Under the pieces are notes generated by a model. The model was not told the origin of the DNA. It saw nothing but the letters and a program-made list of their open reading frames with translations, and did no database searches. This document shows positions 50,919 through 59,252 of a DNA stretch of 64,000 bases, piece after piece. Position 1 is the first letter of the stretch; every line of letters starts with the position of its first letter. Both the position numbers and the translations under genes were made by a program. Location of the stretch: positions 1-64,000 of the forward strand of contig NZ_JACSCH020000022.1 of NCBI RefSeq assembly GCF_014451325.2, written 5' to 3'. The DNA comes from Streptomyces sp. CB02980 (GTDB lineage Bacteria; Actinomycetota; Actinomycetes; Streptomycetales; Streptomycetaceae).

Positions 50919-52367
50919 TCAGTGGACGTGCGCCGCCTTCGCCGTGTGGCTGCCGGAGATCTCCTCGCCGGGCTCCATCGGCGCGGTGACGTCGTCGTCG
51001 TCCCGGCCCCGGCCCAGGTGGTTGAAGACCACGTTGAGCAGGACGGCCGCGACGCAGCCGGTCGAGATGCCCGAGTCCAGGATGATCTTCGCCGTCTCCG
51101 GGAAGGCGTGGTAGAACTCCGGCGCGGTGATCGGGATGATGCCGACGGCCAGCGAGACGGCCACGATGAGGACGTTGTTGTCCTTCTCGAGGCCGGCCTT
51201 GACCAGGGTCTGGATGCCGCTGGCGGCGACCGAGCCGAAGAGGACGACGCCCGCGCCGCCGAGGACCGGCCGGGGGACGACCGAGATCAGCGAGGCGGCG
51301 ACCGGCGAGAGGCCCATCAGGACCAGGAAGCCACCGCCGCAGGCGACGACGAAGCGGCTGCGGATCCTGGTCATGGCGACCAGGCCGATGTTCTGCGCGA
51401 AGGCGCTGCACATGAAGCCGTTGAAGAGCGGGCTGATCGCGGAGCCGAGGGTGTCGGCGCGCAGTCCGGCCGCGATGGTCTTCTCGTCCGCGGGCCGGTC
51501 GACGATCTCGCCGAGGGCCAGCATGTCGGCGGTCGACTCGGTCATGGAGACCAGCATGACCACACACATCGAGATGATCGCGGCGAGGGCGAACTGCGGG
51601 CCGCCGAAGTGGAACGGCGTCGGGAAGCCGAGGATGTCCGCGTCCGTCACCGGGGAGAAGTCGGTGACGCCGAACGGTATGGCGATGAGGGTGCCGATGA
51701 CGAGGCCCAGGAGGACCGCGATCTGCTTGACGAAGCCGCGGGTGAAGCGGCGGAGCAGGAGGACGACGACGAGCGTGATGCCGGCGAGCGTGAGGAACGT
51801 GGTCGAACCGTAGTCCTCGGCCGCGGGGTTGGGCCCCTGGGCCCAGCCGAAGGCGACCGGCAGGAGGGAGACGCCGATGAGGGTGATCACGGTGCCGGTG
51901 ACGACCGGTGGGAAGAACCGCACGAGCCGGGAGAACCAGGGGGCGGCGAGGAAGCCGAGAAGGCCGGCGACGATGATCGCGCCGAAGATCACGGGGAGCG
52001 CGTCGGCCTTGTCGTCGGTGGTGTCGACGATGGCGAGCATCGGCGCGACACCGGCGAAGGTGACGCCGTTGACGAAGGGGAGCCGGGCGCCGATCTTCCA
52101 GACCCCGAGCGTCTGGAGGAAGGTCGCGAGCCCCGCGGTGAAGAGGCTGGCGCCGGTCAGGAAGGTGAGTTCGGTGCCGGAGAGGCCGACGGCCGCTCCG
52201 ACGATCAGGGGCGGGGCGACAACCCCCGCGTACATGGCGGCCACATGCTGGAGGCCGCTGGTGAGCATCTTCAGTGGGGGCAACGTCTCGTCGACCGGAT
52301 GCGTCTCGCGGTCGTCGGGGGCGGAGCCTGCGTCTTGTGCATTGCGAACCTGGGGCTTGGCGGCCAC
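50919..52367 (-). CDS. NCS2 nucleobase:cation symporter (xanthine/urate type)
   Basis: The 482-residue transporter has about 14 membrane segments. NCS2 motifs include the QH pair in GLQHVAAMYAGVVAPPLIVG, the NAT signature region around FAQNIGLVAMTRI, and SMTESTADMLALGE with the conserved glutamate of xanthine/urate permeases. It should import a purine base or urate with a cation. It is a close paralogue of the transporter at 54109-55515. The GTG follows GGAGGAA. Its mRNA probably starts in the 304-nt region upstream, after three terminator-like hairpins. Confidence 0.93.
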   Translation of the reverse strand: MAAKPQVRNAQDAGSAPDDRETHPVDETLPPLKMLTSGLQHVAAMYAGVVAPPLIVGAAVGLSGTELTFLTGASLFTAGLATFLQTLGVWKIGARLPFVNGVTFAGVAPMLAIVDTTDDKADALPVIFGAIIVAGLLGFLAAPWFSRLVRFFPPVVTGTVITLIGVSLLPVAFGWAQGPNPAAEDYGSTTFLTLAGITLVVVLLLRRFTRGFVKQIAVLLGLVIGTLIAIPFGVTDFSPVTDADILGFPTPFHFGGPQFALAAIISMCVVMLVSMTESTADMLALGEIVDRPADEKTIAAGLRADTLGSAISPLFNGFMCSAFAQNIGLVAMTRIRSRFVVACGGGFLVLMGLSPVAASLISVVPRPVLGGAGVVLFGSVAASGIQTLVKAGLEKDNNVLIVAVSLAVGIIPITAPEFYHAFPETAKIILDSGISTGCVAAVLLNVVFNHLGRGRDDDDVTAPMEPGEEISGSHTAKAAHVH

Positions 52368-52671
52368 GGCGGTTCCTCCGGTCGGTTACACGTCGGCGGT
52401 GACGCGGGGTTCAGGGAGGTGGTGCGATGCGGTGCGGGGTGCAGGAGGTGCGGCTCGTTGCGGGGTGGTGCGGGGGTGGTGCGGTGCGCGCGCGGGGAGT
52501 CGGCGTCGCGGGGACGGATGCCCGGTGGGGGTGCGGGCGGACATCACCGTCCCGGGAGGCGCCGTACGTCTTCTGCGTACGGCACCTCCCGGTCGGGCTG
52601 CCGCGGACCCCGCTCGGGTCCGCGGCGACCGACCGAGGGCCGTCCCCCTCGGTCGGACTCCATGGGGAGGG
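52368..52671. promoter_or_regulatory. Spacer between deaminase and NCS2 genes (304 bp, no gene)
   Basis: The right half (52553-52657) is filled by three hairpins. The left half is GC-rich, with repeated GGTGCGG-like short words. It must contain the promoter of the transporter-racemase pair if the hairpins stop transcription, but I see no clear -35/-10 and no AllR-type palindrome. Confidence 0.6.
52553..52657 (-). terminator. Array of three terminator hairpins
   Basis: Three stem-loops follow the deaminase stop. The first is 52630-52657 (perfect 11-bp CCGACCGAGGG stem). The second is 52602-52626 (perfect 10-bp CCGCGGACCC stem). The third is 52553-52593 (17-bp stem with one mismatch, core GCCGTACG). 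None has a T-run, but together they should block read-through. Confidence 0.8.
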
Positions 52672-54060
52672 TCAGCCCTGGGCCGCGATGCGGGCCAGAC
52701 GCTGGGCCTCCGCGCGCGCGTCGCGCGCGATGGTGTCCTCGTCGACGGTGAGCAGTCGGTTGTTCTCGACGATCTGCTTGCCGTTGACGAAGGAGGCCGT
52801 GACCGGGGCCGCCGCGCCGAAGACGATGGCGGTGACCGGGTCGGCGATCGTGGAGTGGCCGAGGCCGTCGATCTTCCACAGGACGAAGTCGGCGAGCTTG
52901 CCGGCCTCGAGGGAGCCGATGTTGTCGGCGCGGCCGAGGACCTGGGCGCCGCCGTAGGTGCCGAGGCGCAGGGCCTGGCGGGCGTTGAGCGCGGACTCGC
53001 GGTGGGCGCCGAGCCGGTTGATGAGGAGCGCGTTGCGCAGCTCGGTGTGGAGCTCGCCGGACTCGTTGGAGGCGGTTCCGTCGACGCCGAGGCCGACGGG
53101 TACGCCCGCCTTCAGCATGTCGGGGACGCGGGCGATGCCGGCGGCGAGACGCGCGTTGGACGAGGGACAGTGCGCCACACCGGTCTTGGTGCGGGCGAAG
53201 GCCGCGATGTCGGAGTCGTTCATGTGGACGCAGTGCGCCATCCACACGTCCTCGCCGAGGAAGCCGGTGGACTCGAAGTAGTCCGTCGGGCCCATGCCGA
53301 ACAGCTCGTGGCAGAACTTCTCCTCCTCCACGGTCTCCGAGCCGTGGGTGTGCATGCGCACACCGAGGCGACGGCCGAGCGCGGCGCCCTCCCGGAGGAG
53401 TTCGGTGGAGATGGAGAAGGGCGAGCAGGGGGCGACGGCGACCTGGGTCATCGCGTCGAAGGAGGCGTCGTGGAACTTCTTCACCGTCTCCTCGGTCGCG
53501 GCGAGCGCGCCCTCGGTGGTCTCGACGGCGAAGTCCGGCGGCAGGCCGCCGTCCTTCTCGCTGCGGTCCATGGAACCGCGGGCGAGGGTGAAGCGGACGC
53601 CCATCTCGGAGGCGGCGCCGATGATGGCACCGGACAGGTCACCGGAGTTCACCGGGTACACGTAGTGGTGGTCCATGGCGGTGGTGACACCGCCGCGGGC
53701 CATCATGGCCAGCGAGCCCTGCGCCGCGGCGCGCACCATCTGCTCGTCGATCCGCGCCCAGGTCGGGTAGAGGGCGACGAGCCAGTTGAAGAGGTTGTGG
53801 TCGGTCGCCAGGCCCCGGGTGATCCACTGGTAGAAGTGGTGGTGGGTGTTGACGAGACCGGGCGTGACGAGATGGCCGGTGGCGTCGATGCGCCGGACCA
53901 CGTTCTCCAGGCCCTCGGGAGCCTTGCCGGCGCCGATGGACTCGATCTTGTTGTCCGCGACGACGAGGTAGCCGGAGGCGTACTCGGTGTCGTTCGCGTC
54001 GACGGTCGCGATCGCCGCGTTCTCGATGACGATGCGCTGGGCTGCCGAAGGTGCTGCCAT
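52672..54060 (-). CDS. 8-oxoguanine deaminase (amidohydrolase)
   Basis: The 462-residue amidohydrolase has metal-binding NTHHHFYQ, the histidine in RMHTHGSE, AHCVHMND and the aspartate in GLGVDGTASNESGE. These motifs mark the AtzB/TrzN-like group that includes 8-oxoguanine deaminase, which makes urate directly from the oxidised base. Placed between two purine transporters and next to urate oxidase, this is the best-fitting role. Guanine or another aminopurine cannot be excluded. The ATG at 54060 follows AAGGAAG. Confidence 0.88.
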   Translation of the reverse strand: MAAPSAAQRIVIENAAIATVDANDTEYASGYLVVADNKIESIGAGKAPEGLENVVRRIDATGHLVTPGLVNTHHHFYQWITRGLATDHNLFNWLVALYPTWARIDEQMVRAAAQGSLAMMARGGVTTAMDHHYVYPVNSGDLSGAIIGAASEMGVRFTLARGSMDRSEKDGGLPPDFAVETTEGALAATEETVKKFHDASFDAMTQVAVAPCSPFSISTELLREGAALGRRLGVRMHTHGSETVEEEKFCHELFGMGPTDYFESTGFLGEDVWMAHCVHMNDSDIAAFARTKTGVAHCPSSNARLAAGIARVPDMLKAGVPVGLGVDGTASNESGELHTELRNALLINRLGAHRESALNARQALRLGTYGGAQVLGRADNIGSLEAGKLADFVLWKIDGLGHSTIADPVTAIVFGAAAPVTASFVNGKQIVENNRLLTVDEDTIARDARAEAQRLARIAAQG

Positions 54061-54108
54061 GGCGGTGCTTCCTTCATTCCTCGGGGGTGGTGTGGGCACG
54101 GCAGGACC

Positions 54109-55515
54109 CTAGGAGGATTTGAGTGCCGGAGCCGTGTGACGGCTCCGGGTGCCGAGATGGTGGAAGAACAGATTCAGCAGGACGGCGACAAGCGCGCCGG
54201 CGCTGATGCCGGAGCCGAGCACGGTCTGTGCCCAGGCGGGGAACTCGGCGTAGAAGGTGGGCGCGGCGAGCGGGATGATGCCCGCTCCGAGCGCGACGGC
54301 CACCAGGATGATGTTGGAGCTGTCGTCGAGTCCGGCTTCCGACAGGGTACGGATGCCGCTGACCGCGATCGAGCCGAAGAGGACGATGCCGGCGCCGCCG
54401 AGGACGGGCATCGGGACCATGGAGACGACGGCGCCGAGCACCGGGAAGGCGCCGAGGACCAGCAGGGCGCCGCCGGCGACGGCGACCACGTACCGGGAGC
54501 GCACCCGGGTCAGCGAGACGACGCCGACGTTCTGGGCGAAGGCCGAGGTCGGGAAGCCGCCGAAGACGGGGCCGATCAGGGTGGCGATGCCGTCGGTGCG
54601 CAGTCCGCGGGTGATGGTCCGGCCGTCGCTGCGCCGCTCGCAGATCTCGCCGAGGGCGAGCATGCCGGCGCTGGACTCGGTCATCAGGACCAGCATCACG
54701 ATGCACAGGGAGAGGATCGCGGCGGGCTGGAACTCGGGGGCACCGAAGGCGAAGGGGGCGGGCAGGGCCGCGACGGGTGCCTCGCGCAGGGCGGTGAAGT
54801 CGGCCATCCCGAAGGGGATCGCGGCGAGGGTGCCGATGAAGAGGCCGAGCAGCAGGGCGATCTGCTTGACGAAGCCCTTGCCGAAGCGCTGGAAGAGCAG
54901 GATGACGACGAGGGTGAAGCCGGCGAGTGCCAGGTACTTCATGGCGCCGAAGTCGGCGGCGTTCCGGTCGCCGCCCTGCGCCCAGCCGACGGGCACGGGC
55001 ATCAGGGTGACCCCGATGAGGGTGATGACGACGCCGGTGACGAGCGGCGGGAAGAAGCGCAGGAGCCTGCCGAAGAAGGGTCCGACGGCGAGGCAGAATA
55101 CTCCGGCGACCATCACCGCGCCGTAGATGGCGGGGAGTTGGTGGCCCGGGGCGCTGGTCTCGGCGATGGCGAGCATCGGCGCGATGCCGGCGGAGGAGGC
55201 CGCGTTGACGAACGGCAGCCGGTTGCCGGCGAAGCCCCGGACGCCGAGCGTCTGCAGGATGGTGGCGCAGCCGGCGATGAGCAGGCTGGCGGCGATGAGC
55301 CGGGTCATCCCGGCGGCGTCGAGGCCGACCGCCTGACCGATGATGAGCGGAGGGGTGACGACGCCGGCGTACATCGCGGCGATGTGCTGGAGTGCCGCGG
55401 GGACGAGCCGCGAGGCGGGGAGCTTTTCGTCCACCGGGTGGACCTGGTCGGTCGTGTCCGGCGGGGTGGAACACGGGCCTTCGGCGGATGCCGGCCCCTT
55501 TGCTGGCTGTGCCAT
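54109..55515 (-). CDS. NCS2 nucleobase:cation symporter, second copy
   Basis: The 468-residue transporter is built like the one at 50919-52367. It has LQHIAAMYAGVVTPPLIIG, the same GWAQG loop, LMTESSAGMLALGE and AFAQNVGVVSLTRV. It likely imports urate or xanthine. The start at 55515 has GGAGGGA upstream. It lies 71 nt after the urate oxidase gene on the same strand, separated by a hairpin, and 48 nt before the deaminase. Confidence 0.93.
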   Translation of the reverse strand: MAQPAKGPASAEGPCSTPPDTTDQVHPVDEKLPASRLVPAALQHIAAMYAGVVTPPLIIGQAVGLDAAGMTRLIAASLLIAGCATILQTLGVRGFAGNRLPFVNAASSAGIAPMLAIAETSAPGHQLPAIYGAVMVAGVFCLAVGPFFGRLLRFFPPLVTGVVITLIGVTLMPVPVGWAQGGDRNAADFGAMKYLALAGFTLVVILLFQRFGKGFVKQIALLLGLFIGTLAAIPFGMADFTALREAPVAALPAPFAFGAPEFQPAAILSLCIVMLVLMTESSAGMLALGEICERRSDGRTITRGLRTDGIATLIGPVFGGFPTSAFAQNVGVVSLTRVRSRYVVAVAGGALLVLGAFPVLGAVVSMVPMPVLGGAGIVLFGSIAVSGIRTLSEAGLDDSSNIILVAVALGAGIIPLAAPTFYAEFPAWAQTVLGSGISAGALVAVLLNLFFHHLGTRSRHTAPALKSS

Positions 55516-55537
55516 GGGAATCCCTCCGGTCCGGCGC

Positions 55538-55569
55538 GGCCCCCGCCCGACTGCGGGCGGGCGGGGGCC
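55538..55569 (-). terminator. Attenuator-like hairpin after urate oxidase
   Basis: A 12-bp stem (GGCCCCCGCCCG at 55538-55549 with its complement at 55558-55569) sits between the urate oxidase stop and the NCS2 ribosome site. It probably reduces, rather than stops, expression of the distal genes. Confidence 0.65.
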
Positions 55570-55586
55570 GGTCACGCGGACGCCGC

Positions 55587-56510
55587 TTAGAGGTTGGTCA
55601 TGTCGACCGGGATCTGCGCCGTGGCTCCGTCGCGGAGGACGGTGGCCTCGATGAGGCCGTACATGCGGTCGGCGGCGTAGTAGACCTCGTTGTCGTTCTT
55701 GAGGCCGAAGGGCTCGAGGTCGACCAGGAAGTGGTGCTTGTTCGGGAGCGAGAAGCGGACTTCGTCGATCTCCGAGCGGTGGTTGATGATGCGCGTGGCC
55801 ATCTGGTACAGCGTCTGCTGGAGGGAGTACGAGTACGTCTCCGAGAAGGCCTCGAGCATGTGCTTCCTGGTCTGCTCGTAGGACCGCTCCCAGTTGGGCA
55901 TGCGCTGCTCGTCGTCGGTCCAGTTGAACCGCCAGCGGGCGGACACCTGCGTGGCCAGGATGCGGTCGTACGCCTCCTGGAGCGTCGTGTACTGGTCCTT
56001 GATGTAGCCCCAGAACTCCGAGTTGGTGGAGTTCATGACGACGAGGTCCTTGAGGCCGGAGATGACCTCCCACGTGGCACCGTCGTAGGTGATCTGGGTG
56101 ACGCGGGTCTCCTGGCCCTTGCGGGCGAAGGAGTGGTTGACCTCGTCGGCGCCGATGAACTTGGAGTTCGCCTCCGAGGACGCGATGCGCTCCCAGGAGT
56201 ACTCCTCGATCCGGATGCGCGCCTTCTTGATCGGCTCCTGGCTCGTCACGAAGTGGCGGGCGAGGTGGATGCCGAACTGCTCGGCGGACTCGATGCCGTA
56301 CTCCTTGGCGAACGCGAAGATGGTGTTCTTCGTCGTGTCGGTGGGGAGGCAGTGGGCGTTGGAGCCGGTGAGGTGGACGTCGTCGAGGTCGCCGGAGAGG
56401 GCGACGGAGACGTTCAGGTCCTTGATGTGGTGGGTGTCGCCGTCCCGCGTGATCTTGACGACGCGGTTCTCTGCTTTGCCGTACTGGTTCTGGCCGAGAA
56501 TCGTGGGCAT
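55587..56510 (-). CDS. pucL: Urate oxidase (cofactor-free uricase)
   Basis: The 307-residue protein is a typical T-fold uricase. It has GQNQYGKAENRVVKI at the N-terminus, HFVTSQEPIKKARIRIEEYSWERI, the substrate-binding STNSEFWGY and the late signature NKHHFLVDLEPFGLKN. It oxidises urate with O2 to 5-hydroxyisourate and releases H2O2. It is the third gene of the uraD-uraH-pucL run, five nt after uraH. The adjacent catalase gene, under a matching operator, would handle the peroxide. Confidence 0.97.
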   Translation of the reverse strand: MPTILGQNQYGKAENRVVKITRDGDTHHIKDLNVSVALSGDLDDVHLTGSNAHCLPTDTTKNTIFAFAKEYGIESAEQFGIHLARHFVTSQEPIKKARIRIEEYSWERIASSEANSKFIGADEVNHSFARKGQETRVTQITYDGATWEVISGLKDLVVMNSTNSEFWGYIKDQYTTLQEAYDRILATQVSARWRFNWTDDEQRMPNWERSYEQTRKHMLEAFSETYSYSLQQTLYQMATRIINHRSEIDEVRFSLPNKHHFLVDLEPFGLKNDNEVYYAADRMYGLIEATVLRDGATAQIPVDMTNL

Positions 56511-56515
56511 GTCTG

Positions 56516-56920
56516 CTAGCTCCCTCGGTATACGGAGTAGCCGAACGGGTTGAGCAGCAGCGGTACGTGATAGTGCTCGCCCGGCGTGACGGCGAACGTG
56601 ATCGCCACCTCCGGGAAGAACGCACCGCTGTCCCTTACGCGGGGGGCGTCCTGCTGCGCCTCGGCTTGCTTCTTGGAACTGTGTTCATTGGAGAAATACG
56701 ACTCGACCTCGAAGTCGAGGCGTACGTGGGTGGTGCCCTCCGGCAGCGCCGGCAGGTCCTTGCAGCGCCCGTCCGCGTCGGTGGCGGAGCCGCCGAGTGC
56801 GACCCACTCCGCGTCGAAGCCGCTGCGGGCCGCGAGCGTGATGGCGACGCCCTCGGCGGGGCGGCCGATGCTGGTGTCCAGGATGTGCGTGGACACCGAG
56901 GCCGTGGTGTCGGTGCTCAT
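56516..56920 (-). CDS. uraH: 5-hydroxyisourate hydrolase (transthyretin-like)
   Basis: The 134-residue protein has the family N-terminal motif STHILDTSIGRPA with catalytic histidine, an FFPEVAITFAV strand and the C-terminal HYHVPLLLNPFGYSVYRGS signature. It converts 5-hydroxyisourate to OHCU. The start overlaps the uraD stop. The protein is cytosolic, with no targeting signal. Confidence 0.97.
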   Translation of the reverse strand: MSTDTTASVSTHILDTSIGRPAEGVAITLAARSGFDAEWVALGGSATDADGRCKDLPALPEGTTHVRLDFEVESYFSNEHSSKKQAEAQQDAPRVRDSGAFFPEVAITFAVTPGEHYHVPLLLNPFGYSVYRGS

Positions 56921-57441
56921 GCGGAGCTCTCTTCCTCGGAGGTCTCTACGAGACGGGTCAGCCGGATGCGGTTGATCTTGCCCAGTTCGGTGCGGACGAT
57001 CTCCCGCTCCTCCTCGGGCGAGTTGCCGATCCGCTGCCGGAGCGCGTCGCGCATCTGCTCGCCGGTCCGGCCGGTGGCGCAGATGAGGAAGACGTGTCCG
57101 AACGTGTCCTGGTAGGCCAGGTTGAGTTCGAGCATCTCGGCCTTGAGCTCCGCGGAGGCGCCGGCCATCCCGCTCTGTTCGCGGGAGGAGGTCGGGTCCC
57201 CGGCCTTCGGACGACCGATCGGCGGGTGCCCCGCCATCGCCTCGGCCAGGTCCTCGGCGCTCAGCTCGGCCATGGCGGCGTCGCTGGCGAGGAAGAGAGC
57301 TTCGGCGGTGGTGTACGGGCGCTGGGCGAGGATTTCGCTCCCCCACGCCGAACTGGAACACACCTCGTGGAGCGCGGCGAGGGCCTCGCTGTCCGCGGAG
57401 GTGTTGAACCGGGTGAGGCCCGGTGTCGTACCTGAAGTCAC
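56917..57441 (-). CDS. uraD: OHCU decarboxylase
   Basis: The 174-residue helical protein has the catalytic-histidine segment AGHPPIGRP and the substrate-binding LNLAYQDTFGHVFLICATGRTGEQM. It completes formation of (S)-allantoin from urate. It is the first gene of the minus-strand urate operon. The GTG at 57441 has GGAGG seven nt upstream. The promoter at 57490-57531 carries an AllR-type operator. Confidence 0.97.
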   Translation of the reverse strand: MTSGTTPGLTRFNTSADSEALAALHEVCSSSAWGSEILAQRPYTTAEALFLASDAAMAELSAEDLAEAMAGHPPIGRPKAGDPTSSREQSGMAGASAELKAEMLELNLAYQDTFGHVFLICATGRTGEQMRDALRQRIGNSPEEEREIVRTELGKINRIRLTRLVETSEEESSA

Positions 57442-57489
57442 GGGAAGCCTCCGTGGCTGTTTTTCGCTGTGCGTCGGACGGGCTGCGGA

Positions 57490-57531
57490 TAGCTAACGCC
57501 CTCCGCAACACAACGTCAACACTTTGTTGAA
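57490..57531 (-). promoter_or_regulatory. Urate-operon promoter with AllR-type operator
   Basis: On the minus strand TTCAACAAAGTGTTGACG (57514-57531) differs from the katA element at one of 18 positions. Its last six bases, TTGACG, are a -35 box. An 18-nt spacer leads to TAGCTA (57490-57495) as -10, about 50 nt from the uraD start. Confidence 0.8.
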
Positions 57532-57546
57532 AACTCGGCCATACAA

Positions 57547-57578
57547 AAGCCGTCGTCCCGACATCCGGACGACGGCTT
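57547..57578 (-). terminator. Intrinsic terminator after the HTH gene
   Basis: A perfect 12-bp stem AAGCCGTCGTCC/GGACGACGGCTT with an 8-nt loop is followed on the minus strand by TTTT. It lies 19 nt past the HTH stop and insulates the urate promoter just beyond it. Confidence 0.85.
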
Positions 57579-57596
57579 GTGGCCACACATGATCAA

Positions 57597-57983
57597 CTAC
57601 TCGCCCTTGGCGGCCTTTTCCCTGCTCAGAGCGGTCTCCCTGTTCAGGTAGTTGTACACGGTGAAGCGACTGACACCCAGTGCACCCGCCACCGTCTCCA
57701 CTCCATGGCGTACCGCGAAGGCCCCGCGCGCCTCCAGGAGACGGACGACCTCCTGCTTGGCCTTGCGGTCCAGTTCGGCCAGCGGCATCCCGTGCCGCCG
57801 CTCCATCGCCACGAGGATGTGATCGAGGGATTCGGACAGCTGCGGCAGCCGTACGGCGAGCACGTCCTCTCCCTCCCAGGACAGGACGACGTCGTCGGCC
57901 TCCGCCTGCGCGGGGACGAGCAGCTCGGCGCCCATGGCGTCGACCAGCGGCTTCACCGCAGTGATCAGAGGGTGCTCGTTCAC
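57597..57983 (-). CDS. Small HTH DNA-binding protein of the purine cluster
   Basis: The 128-residue protein has a C-terminal helix-turn-helix (ETVAGALGVSRFTVYNYLNRE) after an N-terminal domain of about 75 residues (LITAVKPLVDAMGAELLVPAQAEADDVVLSW) that could bind a ligand. The GTG at 57983 overlaps the stop of the upstream gene (GTGA). It lies between the urate operon and the glyoxylate genes and may be a second local regulator. The family is known in Streptomyces but not characterised as far as I recall. Confidence 0.8.
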   Translation of the reverse strand: MNEHPLITAVKPLVDAMGAELLVPAQAEADDVVLSWEGEDVLAVRLPQLSESLDHILVAMERRHGMPLAELDRKAKQEVVRLLEARGAFAVRHGVETVAGALGVSRFTVYNYLNRETALSREKAAKGE

Positions 57984-58234
57984 TTCTCGCCCTCCCCGAG
58001 CACATTGACCTGGAGCGAGACGCGCGTGGCCCCGGCCGCGAGCGACTTGCGGAGCAGCGCGTCGACGGCGGTGAGCACCTCGTCGGCGCCCCCTTCCGCC
58101 GTATTGCCGAAGGGGCCGACGTCGACCGCGTCCAACTGAGCCGACTGGATGACCTCACGGGCCACGACCGCGTGCGCCGGCGCCTCGTCGAGGTCGAACG
58201 GCTCGGTCGTGAACTCCACTCTCAAACGCACCAT
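57980..58234 (-). CDS. Thiamine-binding-like protein (MTH1187/DUF77 family)
   Basis: The 84-residue ferredoxin-like-fold protein resembles the MTH1187/YqgV group: RLRVEFTTEPFDL, VVAREVIQSAQLDAVDVGPFGNTAEGG and a LLRKSLAAGATRVSLQVNV end. Some members bind thiamine, and glyoxylate carboligase needs thiamine diphosphate. That link to the neighbouring glyoxylate genes is suggestive only. It is first in a two-gene operon with the HTH gene and divergent from hyi. Confidence 0.8.
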   Translation of the reverse strand: MVRLRVEFTTEPFDLDEAPAHAVVAREVIQSAQLDAVDVGPFGNTAEGGADEVLTAVDALLRKSLAAGATRVSLQVNVLGEGEK

Positions 58235-58291
58235 GGCCCCACGCTACGGCCCCACTCCCGTCTACGGGAGCCCCGGACCTGCGGCGACCTC

Positions 58292-58356
58292 TTGACAAGC
58301 GGCTCCCCCGCCTTGCAACATTCCGTCAGACAGAAACTTACTTCCGCGATACGGAA
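58292..58356 (+). promoter_or_regulatory. hyi promoter region with IclR-like palindrome
   Basis: TTGACA at 58292-58297 is a good -35 box. The region 17-18 nt downstream (CAACAT) could be the -10. A different palindrome, TTCCG-CGATA-CGGAA (58342-58356), overlaps the ribosome site GGAAGGAG. The TCAAC-N5-GTTGA element of the other genes is present only in degraded form (GCAAC-ATTCC-GTCAG, 58315-58329). Confidence 0.5.
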
Positions 58357-58371
58357 GGAGCGCCGCCCCTC

Positions 58372-59205
58372 ATGGGATACACGGACCAGCGCTTCGATGT
58401 GAACCTGTCGATCCTCTTCACGGAACTCCCGCTCCTGGAGCGCCCCGCGGCCGCCGCCGCGGCGGGCTTCACCGCGGTCGAGCTGTGGTGGCCCTGGATC
58501 GACACCGCCACCCCCGAGCAGAGCGAGCTCGACGCCCTCAGGAAGGCTCTTGAGGACGCCGGCACCCAGCTGGTGGGCCTGAACTTCTACGCCGGGCAGC
58601 TCCCCGGCCCGGACCGCGGAGCCCTCTCCGTACCCGGGGACGAGTCGGACCGCTTCCGCGCCAACATCGAGGTGGCCGCCGACTTCGCCGCCTCGGTCGG
58701 CTGCAAGGCGCTCAACGCGCTCTACGGCAACCGCGTCGAGGGCGTCGACCCGCAGATCCAGGACACCCTCGCCCTGGAGAACCTGGTCCTGGCCGCCCGT
58801 GCGGCCGACCGGATCGGCGCGATCCTCCTCGTCGAGACCCTCAACAAGCCGGAGTCGCCGCTCTACCCGCTGGTGAGCGCCCCCTCCGCGATCGAGGTCA
58901 TCGACAAGGTCAACGCGGCGACCGGGCTCGGCAACGCCAAGTTCCTCCTCGACATCTACCACCTGTCGATGAACGGCGAGGACGTCGGCCAGGTCATCGC
59001 GGAGTACGCGGCCAAGACCGGCCACGTCCAGATCGCGGACAACCCGGGCCGTGGCGCGCCGGGCACCGGCGACCTGCCGCTCGAGCAGCTCCTCGACGAG
59101 CTGAAGAAGGCCGGTTACGACGGCTGGATCGGCCTGGAGTACAAGGCCGCCGACGCCGCCGCTTCCTTCGAGTGGCTGCCCGTCGAGGCCCGCCCGGCTC
59201 GCTGA
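58372..59205 (+). CDS. hyi: Hydroxypyruvate isomerase
   Basis: The 277-residue TIM-barrel enzyme has FDVNLSILFTELPLLERP at the start, GFTAVELWWPW, LLVETLNKPE with the metal-binding glutamate, KFLLDIYHLSMNGED and HVQIADNPGRGAPGTG. It interconverts hydroxypyruvate and tartronate semialdehyde in the glyoxylate-to-glycerate route. It is followed by glxR with a 47-nt gap. The usual partner glyoxylate carboligase is not in the window. Confidence 0.96.
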   Translation: MGYTDQRFDVNLSILFTELPLLERPAAAAAAGFTAVELWWPWIDTATPEQSELDALRKALEDAGTQLVGLNFYAGQLPGPDRGALSVPGDESDRFRANIEVAADFAASVGCKALNALYGNRVEGVDPQIQDTLALENLVLAARAADRIGAILLVETLNKPESPLYPLVSAPSAIEVIDKVNAATGLGNAKFLLDIYHLSMNGEDVGQVIAEYAAKTGHVQIADNPGRGAPGTGDLPLEQLLDELKKAGYDGWIGLEYKAADAAASFEWLPVEARPAR

Positions 59206-59252
59206 CGCAGGCCCCCTCCCCGTACCACCTTGTTTTGAGAGGCACCCTCACC

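Noticed and set aside
51829..55590. Plus-strand frame of over 1,200 codons across the transporters and deaminase
   Set aside because: It crosses several well-supported minus-strand genes and has a low-complexity Gly/Asp/Arg product, so it is a shadow of them.
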